In this document: positions 6,828-13,663 of the stretch, piece by piece
Position numbering within the stretch: the first letter of the stretch is position 1
How the letters are laid out: each line of letters begins with the position of its first letter
Translations under genes and position numbers: made by a program
Origin: a virus
IMG/VR virus record: IMGVR_UViG_3300032288_002529
Coordinates: 1 to 26,557 of that record
Reading direction: 5' to 3' (one strand)
DNA length: 26,557 nucleotides
Notes under the pieces: model-generated
Databases searched by the model: none
What the model was told of the DNA's origin: nothing
The model's input: only the letters and a program-made list of their open reading frames with translations

Positions 6828-7289
6828 ATGAATAACCCCATCGTCGGAGTTAACGGCCTAGGCAATCAGTTCGCCGACCGTTTCGCCCCCGGCGGGGTCA
6901 TTTCCGCGGGTCAGCTTAACGACGCGTTGTCGGGCATCTCGACGGGCCTTGTCATCCCCTATGTCGGGCAAGGGGCGAATATCGCTTACGGTTCCGGCGG
7001 AACTCAAATCGTCGTCAACGACGACCCTCGCGAGGATGGTCGGCCTTTCCAATTCGAGGTCCGCGTCCTCAAGGATGGCGACAAATGGAAAGTCCAAGTC
7101 GCCAACGGGTTTTGCCTATACCGCGACGGGGCCGCGGGATATACCCCGGGCGGTTACACGACGAGCTTGACCCAATGTCTCGTCAAGGGCGTTGCAATTT
7201 TCCCGACCGGGAAAAAGACGATTGGCGAAAATACGCGCTCGCCTTGGGCCGACAAAAACGGGTATGTCGAAATCGCCCCCGGGCCTTAA
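6828..7289 (+). CDS. Minor virion protein, tail-tip or fibre associated
   Basis: 153 aa, Gly/Asn-rich N-terminal third, then a beta domain with FEVRVLKDGDKWKVQV (about 66-81) and Thr/Gly-rich strands. It begins two bases after the previous stop and ends three bases before the next start, so it is co-translated with the fibre genes. CAG is used for two Gln codons near its start, as in the capsid gene, which hints at good expression. No known family recognised; a small adaptor or decoration of the tail tip is plausible. Confidence 0.5.
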   Translation: MNNPIVGVNGLGNQFADRFAPGGVISAGQLNDALSGISTGLVIPYVGQGANIAYGSGGTQIVVNDDPREDGRPFQFEVRVLKDGDKWKVQVANGFCLYRDGAAGYTPGGYTTSLTQCLVKGVAIFPTGKKTIGENTRSPWADKNGYVEIAPGP

Positions 7290-7292
7290 CCT

Positions 7293-8420
7293 ATGCCAGC
7301 GATTCGACGAGATGGGACGACCGAATACACCCTTGGACCCGGCGGGGCCGCGGCGACTCTCCGCCTCGGCGCAACGGGAACGACGACTTACACCCTAGGC
7401 GGGACGGGATTGGTTAATGGTCATTACATCCTCGCGGGCGGGTTGACATCTTACACCCTAGGCCCGGGCGATACGGCGACCCAATCTTATACCTTGGTAA
7501 ACGGGTTGTCCTCTTATAATCTCAACCCATCCGGGGCCGCGTCGACCTCTTACACCCTTAATCCCTCGGGGACCTCGACGGGGTCAAACCTCGCGATGGG
7601 GCCGTCGGCGGGAACGACGACTTACACCCTTGGGGCGGGTTCGTCGACAAGTTCGACCGCGACCCTCGGGTCCGGGTCTACTCATTCGATTACCCTTTCC
7701 GGGGCCGGGGCGACGGCGACGATTACGACGACCATTGGAGGGGTTACGAATACGGTAACGCTTGGTCCGGGCGACTCGGCCTCGACGACAATTGTTAACG
7801 ATGCCGCCGCGGCCTTGGCGGAATCCTTGGACAAGGACCTTTTCCCCTCCGCGGAGGAAACGACGACTTACAATCTCGGCGTTGGCGGGCAATCGACCTC
7901 GACTTATGGGGCGAATACTTGGGGCGTTTTCCTAGTTCGCAATATCAACGGATTTCCGTCGACCGCCCCGTTCCTTGCAATTCTCGCCAAGGACGGCGAC
8001 GGTTACGCAAAATCCGCGCCCAATTTCGGGACCGGGGGCGATATTCAAGTCGGTTGGAACTTGGCATATAAGCAGGATTTGACCGTCGAAACCCCGGAGG
8101 GGGTTGAAAATACGACCATCGCAAATCCTCCTTTTGATTCCGCTTGGTCGGCGTTGAAATGCCAACGCGTCCTTATTGCCGACATCGTTTGGAACGATAC
8201 AAAAAAAGGATGGGATGTAATCCAACGGACTTACGGAACCCTTACCCTCCCCGAATATTGGTTCCTCGCCGGGGTCCTTTACGGGACGGAAGGAGCTTCG
8301 ACGCAACCTTGGGACGGTTGGCCCTTGTTGACGACGCAAAATAACGAATGGAACGGCGATTGGAACGGGTCGGAAAAGGTCCTTACATTCGACAACACCG
8401 ACCCTTATCCGCCTTACTAG
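7293..8420 (+). CDS. Repetitive tail fibre/tip protein with YTLGPG repeats
   Basis: 375 aa. About ten imperfect copies of a [ST]-Y-[TN]-L-[GN]-P-[GS]-[DG]-[ST]-A motif occupy residues 8-205 (EYTLGPGG, TYTLGGTG, SYTLGPGD, SYNLNPSG, SYTLNPSG, TYTLGAGS, TVTLGPGD, TYNLGVGG), spaced roughly 15-30 residues. This suggests a beta-solenoid shaft. A non-repetitive domain (about 210-375, Trp-rich, with WNGDWNGSEKVL near the end) could be a binding or trimerisation head. The neighbouring genes are also fibres. I do not recognise a named family; host-binding function is inferred from the architecture. Confidence 0.6.
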   Translation: MPAIRRDGTTEYTLGPGGAAATLRLGATGTTTYTLGGTGLVNGHYILAGGLTSYTLGPGDTATQSYTLVNGLSSYNLNPSGAASTSYTLNPSGTSTGSNLAMGPSAGTTTYTLGAGSSTSSTATLGSGSTHSITLSGAGATATITTTIGGVTNTVTLGPGDSASTTIVNDAAAALAESLDKDLFPSAEETTTYNLGVGGQSTSTYGANTWGVFLVRNINGFPSTAPFLAILAKDGDGYAKSAPNFGTGGDIQVGWNLAYKQDLTVETPEGVENTTIANPPFDSAWSALKCQRVLIADIVWNDTKKGWDVIQRTYGTLTLPEYWFLAGVLYGTEGASTQPWDGWPLLTTQNNEWNGDWNGSEKVLTFDNTDPYPPY

Positions 8421-8425
8421 TCGGG

Positions 8426-8448
8426 TTTGACTCCCGCGGAGGGGTATG
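8426..8448 (+). promoter_or_regulatory. Conserved initiation element with hairpin and Shine-Dalgarno site, second full copy
   Basis: These 23 bases are identical to 2047-2069: TTTGACTCC, the CTCC-CGC-GGAG stem and GGAGGGGTATG including the start codon of the gene at 8446. Confidence 0.65.
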
Positions 8449-8790
8449 CCGTCGATTGTCCAATTTAAGCAGGGGACGAGTTTCGGGTTTACCGCGACTT
8501 ATACCCAAGACACCCCCTCGGCCCCGGCAAACCTCGACGGCGTTACGGTCAAGGTCGCGTTCCGCGATGCCGGGTATAATTATTACCCGATGACCGTCGC
8601 GATTACCTCCCCGACGACCTTTTCGGTTACTTACCCGTTTTCGACGATTGGTTGGGTTACGGGGACGGGGTATTTTGATATCCAAATGACTTACGGTGAG
8701 GGGTCGGTTTTCTATACCGAAACCGTCGCGGTTAATGTCCTCCCCTCGATTACCGGGACCTCCCAAATCACGAACCCCGCGTGGGCCTAA
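8446..8790 (+). CDS. Small beta-sandwich virion protein, fibre or baseplate accessory
   Basis: 114 aa, nearly all beta: FKQGTSFGFTATYTQDT, LDGVTVKVAFRD, TTFSVTYPFSTIGWVTGTGYFDIQM, then ETVAVNVLP. The order (tolerance of a long tail-end linker, strand with GTGYFDIQMTYG) is like the small N-terminal domains of upper baseplate/receptor-binding proteins. The start is fixed by the GGAGGGG element. The last ten bases overlap the GTG start of the long fibre gene, so the two are coupled. It could be an adaptor joining that fibre to the tail tip. Confidence 0.55.
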   Translation: MPSIVQFKQGTSFGFTATYTQDTPSAPANLDGVTVKVAFRDAGYNYYPMTVAITSPTTFSVTYPFSTIGWVTGTGYFDIQMTYGEGSVFYTETVAVNVLPSITGTSQITNPAWA

Positions 8791-10265
8791 TCCTTCAATT
8801 CCTTGAGTCGGCGACCCTAACCGCCTCGACCCCCTCCCCGGCGACCGTTACGGTCAATACGGGCCTCCCCGGACCCCAAGGACCCGCGGGCGATGCGGCG
8901 ACGATTGATGTCGCCTCGACGACGACCCTCGCGCCGGGTTCCGCGGCGACGGTTACGAATGTCGGGACGACCTCCGCGGCCTCCCTCGCGTTCGGGATTC
9001 CCCGGGGCGATGTAGGGCCGACCGGAAGTCAAGGCCCCGTCGGACCCGTAGGTCCCGCGGGCGTTGGAATCGCGGCGGGCGGGACGACGGGCCAAGTCCT
9101 CGGCAAAACCTCGAACGCCGATTACGCGACGGGTTGGGTCAACCTCCCCTCCCTCGCGGGTTACGCGACCGAATCTTGGGTTAATTCCCAAGGGTTCCTT
9201 ACCTCGTCCTCCCTTACGGGTTACGCGACGGAATCTTGGGTCACGGGCCAAGGTTACATTACGGCCTCGGCCCTTTCCCCTTACCTCCTTTCGGCGACGG
9301 CGGCGGCAACCTACCTTACGCAATCGAACGCGGCCTCTACCTACGCAACGCAAACGGCCCTTGCCTCGTATTTGACGACCGCCGTCGCCTCCGCGACTTA
9401 CCAAACCCTCGCCGGGATGTCCTCGTATCTTACGACGGCGACCGCGGCGACGACTTACGCCCCCATCGCCGCCGGAGTCCCTACGGGCGGAACGACGGGC
9501 CAAGTCCTTGCCAAAAGCTCGAACGCCAATTATGCCCTTACTTGGGCGACCCCTACCGCCGCCGCGACTTGGGGTTCAATTACCGGGACCCTCTCGGCGC
9601 AAACCGACCTTAATACGGCCCTCGGACTAAAATCTCCAATCGCGTCGCCTACCTTTACGGGGACGGTAACGATTCCCGCCGGGGCCTCGATTGCCGGATA
9701 TCTTACGACCGCCTCCGCCGCGACGACTTATGCGCCCATCGCCGCCGCGGTTCCGACCGGGGGTTCGACGGGCCAAGTCCTTACCAAAAGCTCCGCGACG
9801 AATTATGCCCTTACTTGGGCGACCCCGACAATCGGCGACCGATATTCGACGACCTCGACGAGTTTGGCTTTCGTTTCTAACGGGACCAAAACCTTTACCG
9901 TCGCCGCGGGCCTTTCCTATACCCCGTTGCAGGATGTAACCATCGCTTACACCGCGGAACCCGATTCCTTCCATATGCACGCGCGGGTCGTTTCCTATTC
10001 GGGGACGACCTTGGTCGTCGATGTTACTCAACATACCGGGTCGGGCGGGTTTACCTCTTGGACGGTCAATGTCGGCGGCATTTCGTCGATTGCGACTTGG
10101 GGTCAAATCACCGGGACCTTGTCGGCCCAAACCGACCTCGACTCGGCCCTCGCCGCCAAGCTCGACTCCGCGACCGCGGCGACGACTTACGCCCCCATCG
10201 CCCCGAACGACGGGAATTATTATATCCAACGGAACGGCGTTTGGGAACTCGTTAACATCTTTTAA
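8781..10265 (+). CDS. Long tail fibre with collagen-like and TGQVL repeats
   Basis: 494 aa if started at GTG 8781, which overlaps the previous gene by ten bases. The N-terminal part contains collagen-like GxY triplets (GLPGPQGPAGD near 28-38 and GPTGSQGPVGPVGPAG near 78-93). The shaft carries repeats common in phage fibres: YATESWV twice, SYLTTA-x-ATTYAPIA three or more times, GTTGQVL-[GAT]-K-[ST]-S three times, and TGTLSAQTDL twice. The C-terminus (NYYIQRNGVWELVNIF) resembles the YVRKNGAW segment of the next gene. It probably forms a trimeric host-binding fibre. GTG is rare here, but no ATG gives a better-placed start. Confidence 0.75.
   Translation: MGLILQFLESATLTASTPSPATVTVNTGLPGPQGPAGDAATIDVASTTTLAPGSAATVTNVGTTSAASLAFGIPRGDVGPTGSQGPVGPVGPAGVGIAAGGTTGQVLGKTSNADYATGWVNLPSLAGYATESWVNSQGFLTSSSLTGYATESWVTGQGYITASALSPYLLSATAAATYLTQSNAASTYATQTALASYLTTAVASATYQTLAGMSSYLTTATAATTYAPIAAGVPTGGTTGQVLAKSSNANYALTWATPTAAATWGSITGTLSAQTDLNTALGLKSPIASPTFTGTVTIPAGASIAGYLTTASAATTYAPIAAAVPTGGSTGQVLTKSSATNYALTWATPTIGDRYSTTSTSLAFVSNGTKTFTVAAGLSYTPLQDVTIAYTAEPDSFHMHARVVSYSGTTLVVDVTQHTGSGGFTSWTVNVGGISSIATWGQITGTLSAQTDLDSALAAKLDSATAATTYAPIAPNDGNYYIQRNGVWELVNIF
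9494..9826 (+). repeat. Two direct repeats (about 60 bp) within the fibre gene
   Basis: About 9494-9553 and 9767-9826 share long identical stretches (GACGGGCCAAGTCCTT, AATTATGCCCTTACTTGGGC) and encode the TGQVLxKSSxxNYALTWATP unit. The offset is 273 bp, 91 codons, so recombination between them would delete or duplicate an in-frame fibre segment. Confidence 0.8.
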
Positions 10266-10267
10266 TT

Positions 10268-11221
10268 ATGGCCCTCGACCTCTATTCCAAAGGAACGACC
10301 GATACCCTCCTCGCCGCCAAGCTTGATTTGGCGGGCGGGACGATGACCGGGGGCCTTACCCTCTCGGCCTCGGGCATCATCTTCTCCGACGCGACTTATT
10401 TGACGACCGCCCCGGCGGGTTCGACCTTGGCGGCGGACCAATTGACCGCGGGGGTCGTTACGACTAACCCGACGACCGGGCCGACGACCGCGGGCGATGT
10501 CCTTTCGTATAACGGAACCGCGCTCGTTTGGGGTCCGGGCGGCGGAGGCGGCGGGGCCGTTTGGGGTTCGATTACCGGGACGGTTACGGACCAAACCGAC
10601 CTTACCTCGTATATCTCTGGCCTTGGATACATTACGGAGGCCCCGATTGATGGGTTCCCCTATGTTCGCAAAAACGGGGCGTGGGATATCAATACGGCCC
10701 CCGTTGGTTCGGTCAATTGGGGGGCGATTGGAGGATATTTGTCCGACCAAACCGATTTGCAAACGGTCCTTAACGATAAGCTCGACTCCTCCGCGGCCTC
10801 GACGACTTACCTCGCCCTCGCGGGCGGGACGATGACCGGGGCGATTACGACCGCCGCCGCGGGCATTACCTTTAACGACGCGACGACCCAAACGACCGCT
10901 TGGACGGGTTCCATCCCGGCCTCGACGGTTAACCAAGTTACCGGAGGTCCGTATACCCTCGCGGTTTCCGACGCGAATAACATCGTCCGTTGTTCATCCT
11001 TTGCCGGGAATACCCTTTACCTCCCCGACGACGCGACCGCGGCGATTCCGGTCGGTTCGCGCATTACGATTCTCGTCGACGATTCGACGAACCTCCCGGT
11101 TAACGCGTCCGGTTCGGCCTCCCTCCTTTGGAATTACGGGGGTCCGATTTATATCAACAATACGAACGGGGGAACCGCGGTAAAGGTCGCCGCCGATACT
11201 TGGTTCCTTATGCGCCCTTAA
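10268..11221 (+). CDS. Second tail fibre / fibre tip protein
   Basis: 317 aa. It contains two LAGGTMTG units (about 22-29 and 184-191), a motif typical of phage tail fibres, plus AGITFNDAT / SGIIFSDAT and WGSITGTVTDQTDL, related to repeats of the upstream fibre. A Gly run (GPGGGGGGAVWG) near 92-101 marks a flexible hinge. The C-terminal 90 residues look like a small beta-rich tip domain (YTLAVSDANNIVRC, SRITILVDDSTN). It starts two bases after the upstream fibre stop. The two proteins probably build one fibre or a fibre and its tip. Confidence 0.72.
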   Translation: MALDLYSKGTTDTLLAAKLDLAGGTMTGGLTLSASGIIFSDATYLTTAPAGSTLAADQLTAGVVTTNPTTGPTTAGDVLSYNGTALVWGPGGGGGGAVWGSITGTVTDQTDLTSYISGLGYITEAPIDGFPYVRKNGAWDINTAPVGSVNWGAIGGYLSDQTDLQTVLNDKLDSSAASTTYLALAGGTMTGAITTAAAGITFNDATTQTTAWTGSIPASTVNQVTGGPYTLAVSDANNIVRCSSFAGNTLYLPDDATAAIPVGSRITILVDDSTNLPVNASGSASLLWNYGGPIYINNTNGGTAVKVAADTWFLMRP

Positions 11222-11226
11222 TCTTT

Positions 11227-11370
11227 ATGGTCCTCTATCTAATCGCCATCGTCCTCTCCCTCCTCGCCGGGTTCGTCGGGGGCATCCTCTTTACGCGCAA
11301 CAACGCCGCCAAGCTCAAGGCGACCGAGGACAAGGGCAAGGCCCTCCTTGACGCGCTCAAGCGGCCTTAA
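11227..11370 (+). CDS. Small single-helix membrane protein, lysis block
   Basis: 47 aa. I start it at ATG 11227, because the longer in-frame version would overlap the fibre gene. One N-terminal membrane helix (residues 2-23, LYLIAIVLSLLAGFVGGILF) is followed by a charged cytoplasmic-type tail rich in Lys. It could be a small holin, antiholin or inner-membrane spanin-like protein. Context (start of the membrane/lysis block, next to a lipoprotein) supports a lysis role; the sequence alone does not distinguish these. Confidence 0.62.
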   Translation: MVLYLIAIVLSLLAGFVGGILFTRNNAAKLKATEDKGKALLDALKRP

Positions 11371-11404
11371 TCGACGGGAACGGCGTTTCGCTTTAATAAC
11401 TCCG

Positions 11405-12193
11405 ATGACTATTAAAGCGGATTTTGGTCGTTACCGTTTTACGATTGGGCTGATTTTGGTAATTGCCGCGGTCGCGTTGGTTGGTTGCCCGTCCGTCCCC
11501 GAACCCATCCCGGCCCAACCCGTCGCCCCGACGGATTCCGGCATCGTCGACGCGGTCGGCAAGGAACTCGATAAGTCCGACTCCCGCCTCGCCGCCGCGG
11601 TAACGGTCGCCCGGGAAAACGCGGAACGCCCCGCGGTCGTCCGGGCGGAAACGGGGGTCGCCTTGTCCTATCTCCCCGCCCCGTCGGAGGCCGATATCGC
11701 GTTCGCCCGCCAACGGGCAAACAAGGCCGACCCGGAGGAATACAAAAAGGCCGAGGCCGCGGGTCGACGACTCCTCGCCGCGATTGACGCGAATTGGGCC
11801 AAGGTCGAGGCGAACCAACGCGAGGCCCTCCGCGTTTCCGCCCTCAAGGATGCCCGCATCGCCGAACTCGTCAAGGAGGTCGAAACCGTAAAGAAGGACG
11901 GCCTCCGTAATTCGTCGATGGTCGGGGCCGGGTTTTGCGTCCTCATCGCCCTCGGCCTTTCCTTGGTCGGTCAATACCTCCGCGCCGCGGTCGCCGGGTT
12001 GTTCGGGTTGGGTTGCGCGTCCGTCCCGTTCCTCCTCGATACTCCTTGGTTCCTCCCGGTCCTCGGCGGGGTCATCGTCGGCGGAATCATCATCGGCGGA
12101 ATTGTCGCCTATCGCCGGACGCGTCCAACCCCTTGCCCGGGATTGCCAATCGATAACTTTAACAAGTATCCCGATGGGCCGAAAGAGGGTTAA
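11405..12193 (+). CDS. Probable lipoprotein with C-terminal membrane helices
   Basis: 262 aa. Residues 12-27 form a signal-type hydrophobic segment followed by LVGC (Cys28), an acceptable lipobox. Then come a Pro-rich linker, a long charged helical region (about 45-170, probable coiled coil, ending EVETVKKDG), and two or three membrane helices (about 173-195, 198-212, 220-243). It ends in a short basic/Pro-rich tail. Lipid anchor plus coiled coil recalls outer-membrane spanins, but the C-terminal membrane helices do not fit a classical spanin. It may bridge membranes in another way. Its 3' end overlaps the metallopeptidase gene by 20 bases. Confidence 0.55.
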   Translation: MTIKADFGRYRFTIGLILVIAAVALVGCPSVPEPIPAQPVAPTDSGIVDAVGKELDKSDSRLAAAVTVARENAERPAVVRAETGVALSYLPAPSEADIAFARQRANKADPEEYKKAEAAGRRLLAAIDANWAKVEANQREALRVSALKDARIAELVKEVETVKKDGLRNSSMVGAGFCVLIALGLSLVGQYLRAAVAGLFGLGCASVPFLLDTPWFLPVLGGVIVGGIIIGGIVAYRRTRPTPCPGLPIDNFNKYPDGPKEG

Positions 12194-12467
12194 GGTTCCC
12201 AAGGTCGTATTCCGGAAGCTTGGGCGGGAAAAAGCTTGGGGGTTGGCGACTTGCGACCCCTCGCGGCCCTTGGTTGAAATCGATTCTCGGTTATCGCCCG
12301 CCCGGGAATTGGAGGTCGCCGTCCACGAGTCTTTACATATCGCGATGCCGGATTGCCCCGAGAAGGAAATCGACCGCGTCGGCAAGGCCGTCGCCCGCGT
12401 CCTTTGGAAGATTAATTATCGCCGCGTCCTCCTCGGCAAACATACGACCCCCGTTCGGATTACCTAA
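12174..12467 (+). CDS. Small HExxH zinc metallopeptidase-like protein
   Basis: 97 aa from ATG 12174; the upstream in-frame extension lies inside the lipoprotein gene. EVAVHESLHIAM carries HESLH (His51, Glu52, His55), the zincin HExxH motif. Glu63 or Glu65 in the following helix is a candidate third zinc ligand. It has no signal peptide, so it should act in the cytoplasm. It lies between the lipoprotein and holin genes and overlaps both (20 bases; TAATG). Very small zincins of this kind occur in phages without a firmly known role. It could process a lysis or structural protein, or a host target; that is inference. Confidence 0.68.
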   Translation: MGRKRVKVPKVVFRKLGREKAWGLATCDPSRPLVEIDSRLSPARELEVAVHESLHIAMPDCPEKEIDRVGKAVARVLWKINYRRVLLGKHTTPVRIT

Positions 12468-12880
12468 TGTCAACCCCTCCCCCGTCCGCCCCCATCGATG
12501 CCGGGTCCTCGATTTCCCCCGAGGTCCGGCAAGGAGCGATTGCCGCGATTCTCGGCCTCCTCGGGATGTCGACGCGGGTTATGATGATGGACGAAAAGGT
12601 CGGTTGGGGTTGGGTCGCCAAGCGATTGTTTGCCGCGTCCGCGGTCGCGTGGGCCTCGGGGACTTTCCTTGAGGGGTATATTACGAACCAACAAATCCGT
12701 TACGCGGTAACGGGCGTTTGCGGGTATTGCGCTCCCGAGATTTTACAAGCGGTCGAGGATTGGGTCCGGGCCAAGCTCCGGGCCAAGGTTAACGAGGCGG
12801 AACGGGCCGCGGGCCTACCCGTCGGAGGAAAGCGAACCAATGCCAAGCGAACCAACAAACCAAAGCGGGGCCGAAAATAA
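12467..12880 (+). CDS. Holin, lambda S-like
   Basis: 137 aa, TAATG overlap with the previous gene. Three membrane-prone segments lie at about 22-41, 52-70 and 78-96, followed by a charged helix and a strongly basic C-terminus (KRTNAKRTNKPKRGRK). The arrangement, including GAIAAILGLLG at the start and GYCAPEILQAV after the third helix, parallels lambda S (GAILAF and GYIGTDSI). Holins make holes in the inner membrane to time lysis. There is no obvious dual start (M-x-M), so no S107-type antiholin can be proposed. The endolysin is not adjacent; the candidate is at 15356. Confidence 0.7.
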   Translation: MSTPPPSAPIDAGSSISPEVRQGAIAAILGLLGMSTRVMMMDEKVGWGWVAKRLFAASAVAWASGTFLEGYITNQQIRYAVTGVCGYCAPEILQAVEDWVRAKLRAKVNEAERAAGLPVGGKRTNAKRTNKPKRGRK

Positions 12881-13178
12881 CCTCCTCGTTGCGATTGCGG
12901 GGCTTACGATTGCGGCGGGGGCGACCGCGGTCCTCGCGGCCTATATCGCCGGGTTTGTCCTCGATACGATGGGGAACGCGAACTCGATGGCCCTCCTTTT
13001 GGGGGCGGACCGGATTGCCTCGGACTCGGCGGACCTTGAACGGCAATTGAACGCCGCCCAATCCGCGCTCAAGGCCGTTAAGGACCTCGGCATCGCCTTG
13101 GGGGTTGGTTGCCTTGGGTTGGGGGTTGGGGTCGTCGTCCGATACATTAGGCGGGCCGGTCGGGAAACGGCCTCATAA
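12840..13178 (+). CDS. Two-helix membrane protein of unknown function, lysis block
   Basis: 112 aa. Its start overlaps the holin gene by 41 bases in another frame. Membrane helices lie at about 15-44 and 84-104, separated by a soluble helical region (DSADLERQLNAAQSALKAVKD, a likely coiled coil), with a basic end (RYIRRAGRETAS). The last gene before the non-coding control region. It may be an antiholin, a second holin or a superinfection-exclusion protein; none can be chosen from the sequence. The overlap with the holin suggests coupled expression. Confidence 0.65.
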   Translation: MPSEPTNQSGAENNLLVAIAGLTIAAGATAVLAAYIAGFVLDTMGNANSMALLLGADRIASDSADLERQLNAAQSALKAVKDLGIALGVGCLGLGVGVVVRYIRRAGRETAS

Positions 13179-13228
13179 GTCAAGGGAAGGGCCTTTAAGG
13201 GGGTATTGGCGGGCGGGTTTGCATAATA

Positions 13229-13341
13229 TGCCCGAACGGGAACTTTTGTAAACTTTCGGGGGGTAAAGTTTCCAAATATGCCCGAACGGGAATATTCGTC
13301 GAAAACTTGTAAAATTAGTGTCAAAAGTTCCCGACCGGGAA
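13229..13341 (+). promoter_or_regulatory. Three regularly spaced palindromic operator-like sites
   Basis: The sites are TGCCCG-AA-CGGGAA (13229-13242 and 13279-13292) and TTCCCG-AC-CGGGAA (13328-13341). Their centres are 50 and 49 bp apart, in an A/T-rich, gene-free stretch ending 27 bases before the early promoter's -35. The first two are embedded in the identical sequence ATATGCCCGAACGGGAA. Palindromic half-sites suggest a dimeric regulator, and near-constant spacing suggests cooperative binding or looping; a replication-origin role is the alternative. Confidence 0.72.
13250..13271 (+). repeat. Inverted repeat between operator sites 1 and 2
   Basis: AAACTTT (13250-13256) and AAAGTTT (13265-13271) form a perfect 7-bp inverted repeat around CGGGGGGT. 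There is no T run after it, so it is not an intrinsic terminator. It may be part of the control region. Confidence 0.5.
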
Positions 13342-13368
13342 TAGGCAAAGAAACTTGAAAAAAGAATG

Positions 13369-13418
13369 TTGACGAACGGACCGCGGCCCCCCATCTTGTC
13401 CTTACCAACCCAACGCTC
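13369..13418 (+). promoter_or_regulatory. Early promoter and conserved leader
   Basis: TTGACG (13369-13374), 17-bp spacer, CATCTT (13392-13397), then the leader with CCTTACCAACCCAACGCTC ending three bases before ATG 13422. The -10 and leader match the array promoters at 1005 and 1755. An A-rich tract lies upstream of -35, with the three palindromes further up. It probably drives the whole early block. Confidence 0.72.
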
Positions 13419-13421
13419 CCA

Positions 13422-13643
13422 ATGGAAAACCTTAAGTCCCTCACCTCCGCCCGCCGCAACGCCCTCCGCGAATACGAGACGGCCTTTGCCGAATACAATT
13501 CCATCCCCGACCGTCGCGAGGTCGAAAAGGAAATTGCCCTTTATTCGATGCGCGTCGCCTATCGTCGGTATATGGACGCACGCTCCGCGATTACCCGGTT
13601 CCAAAATGCCGCCTACGCGGTCAACGCTCCCCGCGCCAAGTAA
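13422..13643 (+). CDS. Small charged helical protein, first gene of early block
   Basis: 73 aa, almost entirely helical and rich in Arg, Glu and Tyr (NALREYETAFAEYN, VAYRRYMDARSAITRF). Start fixed by the conserved leader. No family recognised. The first gene after the regulated early promoter is a common place for phage host-takeover proteins, but nothing in the sequence shows its target. Confidence 0.7.
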   Translation: MENLKSLTSARRNALREYETAFAEYNSIPDRREVEKEIALYSMRVAYRRYMDARSAITRFQNAAYAVNAPRAK

Positions 13644-13663
13644 TTCCCAACCAAACGCTCCCA

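Noticed and set aside
7200-7213. Copy of the third operator palindrome (TTCCCG-AC-CGGGAA) inside the gene at 7293's upstream neighbour
   Set aside because: It encodes normal codons (FPTGK) in a gene body, is isolated and not near a promoter; probably chance.
9627-10229. Long minus-strand reading frame (200 aa) opposite the fibre gene
   Set aside because: Arg/Gly-rich translation typical of the antisense of high-GC coding sequence, with no leader or start signal; the + strand fibre is clearly real.
13179-13228. Intrinsic terminator after the lysis block
   Set aside because: AAGGGCCTTT is a small palindrome but has no loop or T run, so termination cannot be supported.
13229-13341. CRISPR-like array
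   Set aside because: Only three short palindromic units, one of them divergent, and no long conserved repeat; better read as operators.
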